Positions 18,001-25,783 of a stretch of 64,000 nucleotides of DNA are shown here, piece by piece (the first letter of the stretch is position 1; every line of letters starts with the position of its first letter). A program made the translations under genes and the position numbers. The notes beneath the pieces were generated by a model. The model had not been told where the DNA came from. It was given only the letters and a program-made list of their open reading frames with translations, and ran no database searches. The stretch is from Hugenholtzia roseola DSM 9546 (GTDB lineage Bacteria; Bacteroidota; Bacteroidia; Cytophagales; Bernardetiaceae): contig NZ_KE383878.1 in NCBI RefSeq assembly GCF_000422585.1, positions 86,408 to 150,407 on the forward strand, written 5' to 3'.

Positions 18001-18389
18001 GAATCGATGGTGCTGACTGAAAAGTCGGAATAGTGATGTAAGATTGTGGTAAAAAGTGCAGCTGCACGCGCCTGAATTTCGCCTTCTTGGAAGTTGAGGT
18101 GAGGAAATTGGGCAGGAAGCTCGCGCAAAATATCCTGACAGAAAGGGTCGTTTTGATAGGCTTTGCCATCAGAAAAGAGAGCCAATTTACTCAAAATGCG
18201 GCTTTTCATCTCGGCAGCGGCATCTTTTGTAAAAGTTACGGTCAGGATATGGCGGTAATAGTAGGGGTCGTACTGCCCCTGCAACTGGGGGTCGGGGGCG
18301 GCTAAGGCTAATTTGAGATACTCTTTGGTTAGGGTGTAAGTTTTTCCCGAACCTGCGGAAGAACGATAGACAGAAAAGTATTTTTTCAT
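15033..18389 (-). CDS. AddA/RecB-type UvrD-family helicase-nuclease
   Basis: This is a DNA double-strand end-processing enzyme of 1118 residues. Walker A 'SSAGSGKT' is at residues 10-17, Walker B 'ILIDEFQDTS' near 427, the motif 'GDAKQAIYRWRGGD' soon after, and 'IMSIHKSKGLEFPVVILP' near 790. The C-terminal end holds a PD-(D/E)xK nuclease with 'RPDRLVIGKDRQLAIIDYKTG' (Asp and Lys near 1070), as in AddA and RecB. AddA works with AddB in recombinational repair and degradation of foreign DNA; no AddB gene lies beside it. The next gene upstream, rsgA, ends 25 nt before the ATG. Confidence 0.88.
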   Translation of the reverse strand: MKKYFSVYRSSAGSGKTYTLTKEYLKLALAAPDPQLQGQYDPYYYRHILTVTFTKDAAAEMKSRILSKLALFSDGKAYQNDPFCQDILRELPAQFPHLNFQEGEIQARAAALFTTILHHYSDFSVSTIDSFNKRIVQAFSKDLDLPQNFEIEMDTETVIEEAVHRLFQKVGTKGDKHLNEILTEFVLKNAEDDKSWNIEAALKDFARNLFKENTQDAIQKIYQLSNTDLKKVKAQYLEFIEEVETQHFTQIQEIAQQLLDVFAANNLKTEYFYHGSNGITTYLRNHTNFDYLKNNSFNNEKSKSCNTHISDKGMKLKKWAGTGRDVPNTAIEIIKGLTDDIEAVVGQIEAIKDRYRGAYMAAVQMRNQIYLIMTLKQVKQEMEWLKENKNQVYLSEFNEKINQIVEQEPVPYIYERVGERYKHILIDEFQDTSIKQWHNFIPLIANSLGYGFFNMVVGDAKQAIYRWRGGDASIIVHLPQLSSVPEASILKEHETVFEEQQQNQNLNTNRRSKKNIVEFNNNFFEYIKKAFTQSNPDLPKFFREVEQQAAGKEGGEVVVFRIGGEEKQDKNAGREAVFSKTLEVVERLNGQGYAFADIALLVRNNAEGAFLAEKFIEKGVPVISSESLLLNSSSIITFLVSFFELLKNFQQPTLKFHLLSFLEKHCKGKTDIRGQDYLDFAAPCNQNEEQALEDFISKRYQRRFHLASLRHLSLYELAEELIRIFDLFKAPNQQLYIQKFLDVVFDFIHKKNGNLVDFLEYWHRKKDTLSISSAPESQAIRIMSIHKSKGLEFPVVILPFADWSIHPKPNSPIWIEWEENNITSKLSTLLINPKKAFHDTVFQPFVVKEYQEVFIDNLSLLYVALTRPIDKLFIITPYKKITNKIGYDDIKDVSSLLNFYIERRDNLDRNIGKEEVVLASDTNKGETLKTHLKISKKELKLEKLISTEARHKIKVRKNNLRYDDSYIKVTDLYSSKKDGLLMHYAFEKIQYAQEVEKAVEALVDEGYIAKEEQKDLIFKIKSVISLPLIRQYYDRSYIQRVLNEREILIKGSKRVMRPDRLVIGKDRQLAIIDYKTGFPNEQYKEQISQYAAALSHMNFTKIRKFLVYTEQLKVEEVE

Positions 18390-18414
18390 GACTTGGTTGT
18401 TATTTTTTTAGAAT

Positions 18415-19353
18415 TTATCGCCTATTGTCGTCGTTTTCTACCATACTCAAATAACTATTGTAGCGGCTTTTGGCAATCTTGCCTTCTTCTACTGCCTGCC
18501 TAACGGCACATTTTGGCTCGTGCAGATGCCTGCAATTATGAAACTTGCACGCACCAATAAGCTCGCGCATTTCGGGGAAATAGTGAGAAAGTTCGTCTTC
18601 GCCAATTTCTATCAGCCCCAACTCTTTGATACCGGGCGTATCGATAAGATAGGTATGGGGCTGAAATTCGAACATTTCGGCAAAAGTAGTGGTGTGCATG
18701 CCTTTTTCTGAAAAGTCGGAAATTTCTTGGGTTCTCAAATTTAGATGAGGGGCGAGGCGATTGAGAAGGGTAGATTTCCCCACGCCAGAGTGTCCTGAAA
18801 AAAGGGTTGTTTTGCCCTGAATCGCAGCTTCTAAGGCTTGCAAAGAGGGGTCTTCGGTGGCGGAAACGGCTAAGGTAGGGTAGCCAATTTGTTCGTATTT
18901 TTCTCTAATTTTGTCCTGAATTTGTACTTCTTCGGGACTTAATAAGTCGGTTTTATTGAAAATGAGCAGGGCAGGGATACGGAAAGTTTCACAACTGACC
19001 AAAAATCTATCAATAAATCCTGACGACGTGCGCGGCATTGCCAACGTAATGACTAAGGCAGCTTGGTCGAGGTTGGCAGCAATGATATGCCCATGTACGT
19101 TTTTTTTGGGGGCGCGTCTGATGATATAATTCTGACGCTTTTCTATATCAAAAATAGAAGCGATAGGGATTTGGCTGGTATCGGTAGCGGTTTCTTCTTC
19201 GAAAAAGACCCAATCGCCGACAGCAATCGGATTGGTAACTTTCAAGTTTTGGAGGCGGATTTTGCCTCGTAGCCGCGCCTTGTAGCGTTTGTTATCTTCT
19301 GAAACTACATCATACCAAAGCCCCGTAGAGCGTAGGACTAAGCCTTTTTGCAT
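18415..19353 (-). CDS. rsgA: ribosome small subunit-dependent GTPase A
   Basis: This is a circularly permuted GTPase of 312 residues that helps mature the 30S subunit. An OB-fold (about 1-70) is followed by the permuted motif order: G4 'FNKTDLL', then G1 'GHSGVGKST', then G3 'DTPG'. The C-terminal zinc site reads 'CKFHNCRHLHEPKCAV' (Cys-x5-Cys-His pattern). The ATG at 19353 is preferred to a TTG at 19374. A possible -7 element, TATATTTG, lies at 19379-19386 on the minus strand, about 25 nt upstream. Confidence 0.95.
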   Translation of the reverse strand: MQKGLVLRSTGLWYDVVSEDNKRYKARLRGKIRLQNLKVTNPIAVGDWVFFEEETATDTSQIPIASIFDIEKRQNYIIRRAPKKNVHGHIIAANLDQAALVITLAMPRTSSGFIDRFLVSCETFRIPALLIFNKTDLLSPEEVQIQDKIREKYEQIGYPTLAVSATEDPSLQALEAAIQGKTTLFSGHSGVGKSTLLNRLAPHLNLRTQEISDFSEKGMHTTTFAEMFEFQPHTYLIDTPGIKELGLIEIGEDELSHYFPEMRELIGACKFHNCRHLHEPKCAVRQAVEEGKIAKSRYNSYLSMVENDDNRR

Positions 19354-19434
19354 ATCAATAAGGGAAGGAATCAAAAATCAAATATAATCCTTTCAACTCA
19401 AAAGTACAATAAAAAAGTTCCGCCCTATATTTTT

Positions 19435-21186
19435 TTATAGGCGCAAGCCCAAAATAATGACATCATCGATAAATTCTACGCCCTGACTCCAATCTTGAAA
19501 GGCGGTCTTGATGGTTTCGACCTGTTGATTTTGGGGCAAGTTGGCAACTTCTACCAGCAGTTGTCGCAGGCGTTTGGTCTTAAATTTTTCGCCTTTGGGG
19601 TTGAACAAATCCGTTGCGCCGTCGGAAAAGAGAAAGAGCATGTCCCCCTTTTGAGGCTCAATTTCTACCTGTTGGAAGGTCTTGGGCTTGCTATATACGC
19701 CGCCAATGGGAGCGCGTGTGCCGCGATATTCTTCTAATTTGCCCTTTCTGACCAACCAAAGCGGACGGTGTGCGCCTGCAAAGGTTATTTTTTGGGTCTT
19801 TTTATCGATACAAATTAGCCCCAAATCCATGCCATCGCGAATGGAGGTATCCTCGTCTTGTCGTAGGGTCTTGATGACTTTGTTGTCTAAGCGCGTCAGA
19901 ATTTGAGCAGGTTCGGAAATTTGGCGCACATTGATAAGCGTATTGAGAAGCGAATGTCCGATAAAAGACATAAAAGCACCGGGTACGCCATGCCCTGTGC
20001 AATCGACGGCGGCAAGGTGTATGTGGTTTTCATTTTCAGAAAGCCAATAAAAATCGCCCGATACGATGTCCTTGCACTGATAATAGACAAAAGATTGTGG
20101 TAAGATTCGCGCAAAGTCGGCTTCTTTGGGCAAGATGGCGTTCTGAATTTTGTAGGCGTAATTGATGCTATCGGTAATTTTTCGGTTCTTTTTCTCGATT
20201 TCTTTGCTCAGTTCTACAATTTTTTGGGCTTCGGCTAACTTCTCTCGGCTATCTTTGAGGGTTTCCTCTGCCAATTTTTTCTCGGTAATGTCGCGTACTG
20301 TCAAGACGCGATAGGTTCTTTTTTGGTAAAAAAGATTGCGCATCTGCACTTCAATCGGAAAATTTGTGCCATTGGCATAACGCCCTACGCACTCTTTGGG
20401 TATGGTTTGGCTATCCAATTCGAAAAGAGATTGACAAGAATCAGCCACTAAGAAACGCGCATAATCTTCGCCAATCACCTCTTGCAAGACATAACCAAAC
20501 ATTTTGAGAAAGGCATCATTGGCATCAGAAATTTGTCTGCCCTCTAAAAAAATAATCCCTTCGGTGGCGGCTTTTGCCAATACCTTCAAACGCTCCTCGT
20601 TTTCTTTGGTCTTCTGCATACTTTCGCGCAATGCCAATTCTTTCAGAAGTGCGTTGAGGTGTCCGCCTGCCTCACGCGCGATTTTTTCTAACAAAAAAAC
20701 AACCTCTTCGCTGGGTTCTTTGAAAAAAACAATTTCTAAGACCCCAATCGAGCGGCTATTGTAGGAAAGTGGTAGCAGCAGGAGTGCCTCTGATTTTAGA
20801 AAGCCCGTACCAAAAGGGAGCGTTAGGCGTTCGTGCTGTGTGCGCGTTAGGAAAAGGGGCTGCCTATGCAAAAAAACCTTGCCTAAGAGTCCTTCGCTTG
20901 AGTCGTAGGTGGGGCGCACTTGGTCGGTTTCTGCCCCAAAGATAGCCAAAAGGCGCAACTTTTCTTTGTAGAAACCATACATCGTTGCCATTGCACCCTC
21001 CACGAAAGGCAGGAGTTCGGAAAGCAATTTGTCTGCCCAAGAGCCTACGGTCTGTTCATCTTCCCACAACATGACGTTGCGAAAATGGCGCATGGCATCA
21101 GTAACGTACCTGCGCTCTTCGAGTGCAGATGCGTTATTTTCTCTACCCTTATCTGGTTGCCCGTTTGTTTTTGGGTGTAATTTCAT
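19435..21186 (-). CDS. GAF-PAS-PP2C (SpoIIE/RsbU-type) phosphatase
   Basis: About 583 residues. A GAF domain (about 40-185) and a PAS domain (about 205-320, ending with the PAC-like 'RVLTVRDITEKKLAEETLK') lead through a coiled coil (about 320-350) to a SpoIIE-type serine phosphatase. That domain shows the metal-binding acidic residues in 'SGDFYWL', 'AAVDCTGHGVPGAFMS' and 'LFSDGATDLF'. Proteins like this dephosphorylate an anti-sigma antagonist or other phosphoprotein in response to a ligand. No anti-sigma factor gene is nearby. It starts 38 nt after the GAF-PAS gene, so the two are likely one operon. The ATG at 21186 is preferred to a TTG at 21195. Confidence 0.9.
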   Translation of the reverse strand: MKLHPKTNGQPDKGRENNASALEERRYVTDAMRHFRNVMLWEDEQTVGSWADKLLSELLPFVEGAMATMYGFYKEKLRLLAIFGAETDQVRPTYDSSEGLLGKVFLHRQPLFLTRTQHERLTLPFGTGFLKSEALLLLPLSYNSRSIGVLEIVFFKEPSEEVVFLLEKIAREAGGHLNALLKELALRESMQKTKENEERLKVLAKAATEGIIFLEGRQISDANDAFLKMFGYVLQEVIGEDYARFLVADSCQSLFELDSQTIPKECVGRYANGTNFPIEVQMRNLFYQKRTYRVLTVRDITEKKLAEETLKDSREKLAEAQKIVELSKEIEKKNRKITDSINYAYKIQNAILPKEADFARILPQSFVYYQCKDIVSGDFYWLSENENHIHLAAVDCTGHGVPGAFMSFIGHSLLNTLINVRQISEPAQILTRLDNKVIKTLRQDEDTSIRDGMDLGLICIDKKTQKITFAGAHRPLWLVRKGKLEEYRGTRAPIGGVYSKPKTFQQVEIEPQKGDMLFLFSDGATDLFNPKGEKFKTKRLRQLLVEVANLPQNQQVETIKTAFQDWSQGVEFIDDVIILGLRL

Positions 21187-21224
21187 AAAGACCAAAGAAA
21201 AAAGTTGAAAACAAGACTGCCCCT

Positions 21225-23348
21225 CTATCTATTTTTGCCGCGCTTCTTCTGCTCGATTTCTTGCGCCACTTGTGTAACATTTTTGGAAGCCACCGCCACT
21301 GCATAAGGCTTGCTTTTTGGGCTGCTACGCAAGGGGGCATAGGTCAGACTAAAATGCTCACCCTCAAATTCGGTCATAAAACTCACGCGCTCCCCTTTGA
21401 AGGCACGCTCATAGAGCGGCTTGTAGTGCGATTCCCATTCGGCTTGGGGCAACAAATCGTAAATGTGAGTTTCTTCTATCAAAATTTCTACTCCCCTTTT
21501 TCGGTACATCTGACGAAGCGCATCATTGGCAATCACGATTTTAAAATCCTTATCAACGGCTAAGAAATGGTCGTCGGCAGCGTCTAAGAAAGTTTGCAGT
21601 TGGGTCTGGCGGCTGCTCAATTCCTGATTCTGCTTTTCTATCAATTCCTGACTGGCTTGCAGTTCTTCCAAATTCTGACGCAATTCCTCTTCTAAGGTTC
21701 GCAATTCTTCGTTTTGTTGGAACACTTTTTCGCGCTCTACCTCCTCTTGAATATTTTGCATATAACCGTACCAAAGTATGGTGTCGCGCTCGGTGAAGGT
21801 AGGATTTGATTCTGCCCTAAACCACTCGTATTTGCCGTTGGCAGCTTTTAGACGGATTCGGATTTTGTAGGGACTCATGCTTTGCGCCGATTCTGCCACA
21901 CTTTGCTCGAAGCGTTTTTGGTCGTCGGGGTGGACATCTATGCCTGTCGAGCCAAGAGCCTTCAATTCTTCGGGTGTAAGTCCGAACAAGTCTTTCGCCT
22001 TCGAGGAAGCATAAGGGAAGCCCGTAGCACCTGTTTTGGGGTCGAATTCGAAGGTATAGACCATGCCATTGACGTTAGAAACAACATTTTCGAAATGTAC
22101 CTTTTCACGATTCACCTCTTCATTGACTTCAAAGAGAGCTTCCTGCTGCTGACGCATCTGGTCTTGTGCCGATTCCAACTCCTCAATAGTACGAAGCATC
22201 GCCGCTTTTTGGGCTTCTAATTCCTGCTGATTGGTTTTGCGCTCGGTAACATCTTGCGCAATGCCAAAATAGCCTTCTATTTCACCTTTTCTATTAAAAA
22301 TGGCGTTGATGCTTAGTTCTACCGTATAACGCGCTCCGCTCTTGGCTACGTATGTCCATTCGCGCCTATTGGTCAGGCTCTTTTTGGATTTTTCTACAAA
22401 AACATCAAAACCCAACGGCACTTCATAGCCTAACTCCTTTGATAGAATAGGCTGATAGGCAGCCACTTCTCCCATGTCGTGAAAAAGGGCAGGCGTTTGT
22501 TTGCCAATAAGCTCGTCTGCTTCATAGCCTAAAAGGGCTTCGGCGGCAGGGTTAAAACCTGTGATGACACCCTTGACATCAGTTGTGATAAAAAGAACGG
22601 GGGCGTATTTGAAGATAGTGGTATAAAAAGCACTCTGCTGCTCTACTTGTAATTTTTGGCGTTGTAATTCTTCTTGTGTGGCTTCTAATTCTTCTAAATT
22701 CTGACGCAATTCCTCCTCTTGTGAGGCTTGTTTTTGAGTCTGTTCCTGCAATTCTATCAAGAGTTTGCGCATGCGTGCATTCGCCTGAATACTTTGCAGG
22801 GTAGAGGCGATATTTCTACAAAGTCTATCCAAAAAGTCTAAATATTTGGAGGGAAAGCGTTTGAGGCTTACCACTTCGATTACGCCATAGACTCTTTCGT
22901 TGAAAATCAGGGGAATGACCACGACCGAGTCTGCACTCAAATCGCCTAAGGAAGATTTAATTACTACATTTTGGGGCGGAATATCGGTAAGTAGGCGCGT
23001 CGTTTTAGACTTGACACACTGCCCTATGATGCCTGCGCCGATACGAAATTCGCGCTGTGCCATGGTTTCTACCGTAGTGCCGAAGCCTGCCACTGCCCGC
23101 ACTAAGGCTTGGTCTTCATCTACAATAAAAAAAGAACCGCTGATGGCTTCTACTATCGTACAAGCCTCTGCAATAACAATGTCGGCAAAAACTTCTACTG
23201 ATTTGTCGTAATTGATGCGCAAGATGTCATCAAAACGGCTTAGTGTGGAATCGAGCCAAAGGCGGTCTTCCAAACTTTTTTCAGAGAGTTTGCCTTTCGA
23301 AAGACTGTTTTTATCTAAAAGCGACTCATTGTCGTATTCTTGTTTCAT
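21225..23348 (-). CDS. GAF and multi-PAS protein without an output domain
   Basis: The 707-residue protein has a GAF domain (about 40-190), a coiled coil of the form 'EELRQNLEELEATQEELQ' (about 210-240), a PAS domain (about 240-365), another coiled coil, a second PAS (about 425-540), a third coiled coil that repeats the first almost exactly ('EELRQNLEELQASQELIE'), and a third PAS (about 575-695). It ends in a basic tail. No histidine kinase, phosphatase, cyclase or DNA-binding part is present. It may work as a sensory partner of the PP2C phosphatase encoded 38 nt downstream; this is inference from adjacency and shared domain types. Confidence 0.85.
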   Translation of the reverse strand: MKQEYDNESLLDKNSLSKGKLSEKSLEDRLWLDSTLSRFDDILRINYDKSVEVFADIVIAEACTIVEAISGSFFIVDEDQALVRAVAGFGTTVETMAQREFRIGAGIIGQCVKSKTTRLLTDIPPQNVVIKSSLGDLSADSVVVIPLIFNERVYGVIEVVSLKRFPSKYLDFLDRLCRNIASTLQSIQANARMRKLLIELQEQTQKQASQEEELRQNLEELEATQEELQRQKLQVEQQSAFYTTIFKYAPVLFITTDVKGVITGFNPAAEALLGYEADELIGKQTPALFHDMGEVAAYQPILSKELGYEVPLGFDVFVEKSKKSLTNRREWTYVAKSGARYTVELSINAIFNRKGEIEGYFGIAQDVTERKTNQQELEAQKAAMLRTIEELESAQDQMRQQQEALFEVNEEVNREKVHFENVVSNVNGMVYTFEFDPKTGATGFPYASSKAKDLFGLTPEELKALGSTGIDVHPDDQKRFEQSVAESAQSMSPYKIRIRLKAANGKYEWFRAESNPTFTERDTILWYGYMQNIQEEVEREKVFQQNEELRTLEEELRQNLEELQASQELIEKQNQELSSRQTQLQTFLDAADDHFLAVDKDFKIVIANDALRQMYRKRGVEILIEETHIYDLLPQAEWESHYKPLYERAFKGERVSFMTEFEGEHFSLTYAPLRSSPKSKPYAVAVASKNVTQVAQEIEQKKRGKNR

Positions 23349-23661
23349 AACGTAAAAATTTGGTACGCGAGGAAATATCTTGGGCAGATGTTAAGATTTC
23401 GTAATTGGGGTATTTTGATTTCAAAATTCGCAAAAAATATTCCCTTTTCCAAATTTTCCGCCGTCTATTTATCGGCTCTTGGCGAATTTTCTTGTATAGA
23501 AATGGCACTTTTTGTCGTTTTCACCCAAAAAAATAAGGTTTCGCTGTTTTTTTCTAAAATAAAATACGGAATTGTCGTTTTTTTCGCCGTCCTCTTGTTC
23601 GGATTTTTTTGTGGTATCCATGTTTCAAAAAAAGGCATGAAAAACCTTTTTCGCGCTTTTT
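23349..23661. other. 313-bp spacer without a convincing gene
   Basis: This AT-rich spacer lies upstream of the GAF-PAS gene and downstream of the heptad-repeat gene. A plus-strand open frame crosses it and then runs into the heptad region, but its sequence is low-complexity and its second half is the antisense of the repeats, so I do not call it. No hairpin terminator or complete promoter was found. Confidence 0.5.
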
Positions 23662-24231
23662 TCAATCGTAGAAAGGCAACAATTTGTCTATGTGCTTCAA
23701 CAAAACGTCAATATCTTGTAACATATCCTCTGCATGGGGCAGGAGTCTTTGGGCATGGGGAAGCAGCATATCGATGTGGGGGAGCAATTTTTCGGCATGA
23801 GGCAATAAAACTTCGGCATAGGGAAGCATGATATTTTTATAGGGCAATAGCTTTTCAGCCACAGGCATGAGCAGGTCAAAATAGGGCAGTAGGATATGTG
23901 CCTTGGGCAGGAGCGCGTCGGCATGGGGGAGCAAAATGGCAGCTTGGGGCGCAATCTTATCGATATAAGGAAGTAAAGTTTCTTTATAGGGCAGCAATTT
24001 GTCTAAGTGGGGAAGCAAGACATCGGCATGGGGCAGGATTGCGTCTATGTGGGGTGCAAGCTCGTCGGCATTGGCAAAAAGGGCAAAGCCATGTGGGAGC
24101 AAAGTCGGTGCTTTGCTCAATAACTTTGTTACATTTTTAAATAGGAGGCGATATGTGCGGCTTTTCGGCAAGGGCGATTTTGTTATCAGACAAGGCAGAA
24201 GAAGGAAGGCAGGAATTTTACAAAAGAACAA
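23662..24231 (-). CDS. proline-ended heptad-repeat protein of unknown function
   Basis: About 189 codons. A 39-residue lead (hydrophobic at first, then basic: 'PKSRTYRLLFKNVTKLL') is followed by 21 unbroken heptads (residues 40-186) of consensus [H/Y]-[A/I]-[D/E]-x-L-L-P, for example HADVLLP, HLDKLLP, YAEVLLP, HIDMLLP. Proline ends 18 of 21 units, position 5 is Leu/Ile/Met in all 21, position 6 is Leu in 17, position 3 is acidic in 15, and position 1 is His in 10 and Tyr in 5. All six leucine codons are used, which favours real coding. There is no in-frame ATG before the repeats; TTG at 24231 or TTG at 24120 are the candidate starts. I do not recognise the family. Confidence 0.65.
   Translation of the reverse strand: MFFCKIPAFLLLPCLITKSPLPKSRTYRLLFKNVTKLLSKAPTLLPHGFALFANADELAPHIDAILPHADVLLPHLDKLLPYKETLLPYIDKIAPQAAILLPHADALLPKAHILLPYFDLLMPVAEKLLPYKNIMLPYAEVLLPHAEKLLPHIDMLLPHAQRLLPHAEDMLQDIDVLLKHIDKLLPFYD
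23674..24114 (-). repeat. 21 tandem 21-bp coding repeats
   Basis: The DNA is a diverged tandem array of 21-bp units, one per heptad. Unit boundaries never shift, yet bases differ freely at synonymous sites between units. This pattern suggests an old expansion kept by selection on the protein rather than recent slippage. Confidence 0.85.
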
Positions 24232-24369
24232 AAAAAAAGGGAAAGCGTTTGTATAAAATCCGATTTCGGCTCTTTTTTTTGCCCTTTAAACGCAATTTAA
24301 AACGCTTTTAAAATTGCTCCCTACTCTTTTTGCTTCGGCGCGAAAGTAGGAAAAATAAGAAAAAAGACT

Positions 24370-24377
24370 TATTTTTG
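24370..24377 (+). promoter_or_regulatory. candidate -7 element of the site-2 protease gene
   Basis: TATTTTTG fits TAnnTTTG and lies 48 bp before the ATG at 24425. No properly spaced TTTG -33 element is seen. Confidence 0.4.
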
Positions 24378-24424
24378 AGCATCTCTTAATCCTATATTTC
24401 ACCTTTCTCCTCTATTGCCGCGCT

Positions 24425-25681
24425 ATGTCTGATGACCACGCTTCTTTTTCTTATCCGCCTGCCTCGCCTGCGCCACGCACGAATTGGAAAACAATCTTGT
24501 TTCAAATTTTGCTCTTTTCTCTGACACTTATCAGCACTACTTTTGCAGGGGCAGAATGGATTTATGCCGACAGTTTTTTCAATTTGGTAGAAAGCGATAC
24601 TTTTCTTTCGGTAGCAATCGTACAAGGGAATTTGGGTTGGTCGCATTGGTTAGATGGCTTGTACTATTCTGTGCCTTTTTTAGGGATTCTCACCTTTCAC
24701 GAATTTGGGCATTATTTCGCTGCCTTACACTACCGCCTGCGTGTGAGTTTGCCCTACTACATTCCAATATGGTTGGGCTTTTTAGGTATGCCCTCTACTA
24801 TCGGCACAATGGGCGCATTTATCAAAATCAAATCGCCTTTAAAAACTCGTGCCGCCTTTTTTGATGTGGGCATAGCAGGTCCTTTGGCGGGCTTTGTCGT
24901 CGCTTTGGGGGTCTTGATTTATGGCTTCCAAACCTTTCCGCCTCAAAGTTATTTGATAGAAAAGCCGCACCCCCAATGGCAAGCCTTTTATGAACAACAT
25001 GGCAACACCAAATTTGTATATGCTGCCCAAGAAGATTTTGTGAAAAGAGGGTACAGTTTAAGTGGGCAAATTGAGTTGGGAACAAACCTACTCTTCGAGT
25101 TTTGCAAACAATTCCTCATCAATGACCCTACAAATTTGCCTCCTAATAGCGAATTGATGCACTATCCTTGGATTTTGGCAGGTTATTTAGCCCTTTTCTT
25201 TACAGCCCTTAACCTGATGCCTATCGGACAGTTAGATGGAGGGCATGTCTTGTATGGGCTTTTGGGAAGTAAAAGACATGGGGCTATTTCGCGCATCATC
25301 TTTGTCGTTTTTATCGGATATGCAGGATTGGGGCTTTTTTCTATCCAAGACAACTATCAAGACCTACTTCTCTATGGTGCTTTGTACCTCTTTTTCCTAT
25401 ATGCAACCTTAGAACGCAGTTTCGAGTCGCGCCTCACTGCCCTTGTCATAGCTACTGCCATCTTCACGACTCAATTTGTACTCAAAACCGTCTTCCCTAC
25501 CGTAGAGGGCTATCAAGGCTGGCTACTCTTTGGCTTCATTATCGGTAGATTTTTAGGCACAGCGCACCCCGAAGCCTTAGACGAAAAAACACCGCTCTCT
25601 CCGTTTCGCAAGTTTTTGGGCTGGCTGGCGCTGATTGTTTTCATTCTTTGCTTTTCGCCTACTCCATTTGTAATAAGCTAA
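24425..25681 (+). CDS. site-2 protease family (M50) membrane metalloprotease
   Basis: The 418-residue multi-pass protein has the zinc motif 'TFHEFGHYFAAL' (HExxH, about residues 96-107) and the downstream 'LMPIGQLDGGHVLYGL' (about 268-283), whose Asp is the third zinc ligand. Both lie in membrane helices, as in M50 proteases that cut substrates within the membrane. The segment 'AGPLAGFVVALGV' (about 155) is also family-typical. About nine hydrophobic stretches are visible. Plant EGY-like and bacterial relatives share this arrangement. Substrate unknown; no anti-sigma factor is nearby. Confidence 0.88.
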   Translation: MSDDHASFSYPPASPAPRTNWKTILFQILLFSLTLISTTFAGAEWIYADSFFNLVESDTFLSVAIVQGNLGWSHWLDGLYYSVPFLGILTFHEFGHYFAALHYRLRVSLPYYIPIWLGFLGMPSTIGTMGAFIKIKSPLKTRAAFFDVGIAGPLAGFVVALGVLIYGFQTFPPQSYLIEKPHPQWQAFYEQHGNTKFVYAAQEDFVKRGYSLSGQIELGTNLLFEFCKQFLINDPTNLPPNSELMHYPWILAGYLALFFTALNLMPIGQLDGGHVLYGLLGSKRHGAISRIIFVVFIGYAGLGLFSIQDNYQDLLLYGALYLFFLYATLERSFESRLTALVIATAIFTTQFVLKTVFPTVEGYQGWLLFGFIIGRFLGTAHPEALDEKTPLSPFRKFLGWLALIVFILCFSPTPFVIS

Positions 25682-25783
25682 TAAAAAATTGACTCTTTTC
25701 TCACTTTTTTCAAAAGGAAAGCATTTTTTCCGTATTTTAGTGCCACTAAACTTTTATCTCACGCTCAACAAATATTGAAACTT

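Noticed and set aside
23340-23831. 163-codon open frame on the plus strand across the spacer upstream of the GAF-PAS gene
   Set aside because: Its second half is simply the antisense of the heptad repeats and the rest has no recognisable protein pattern.
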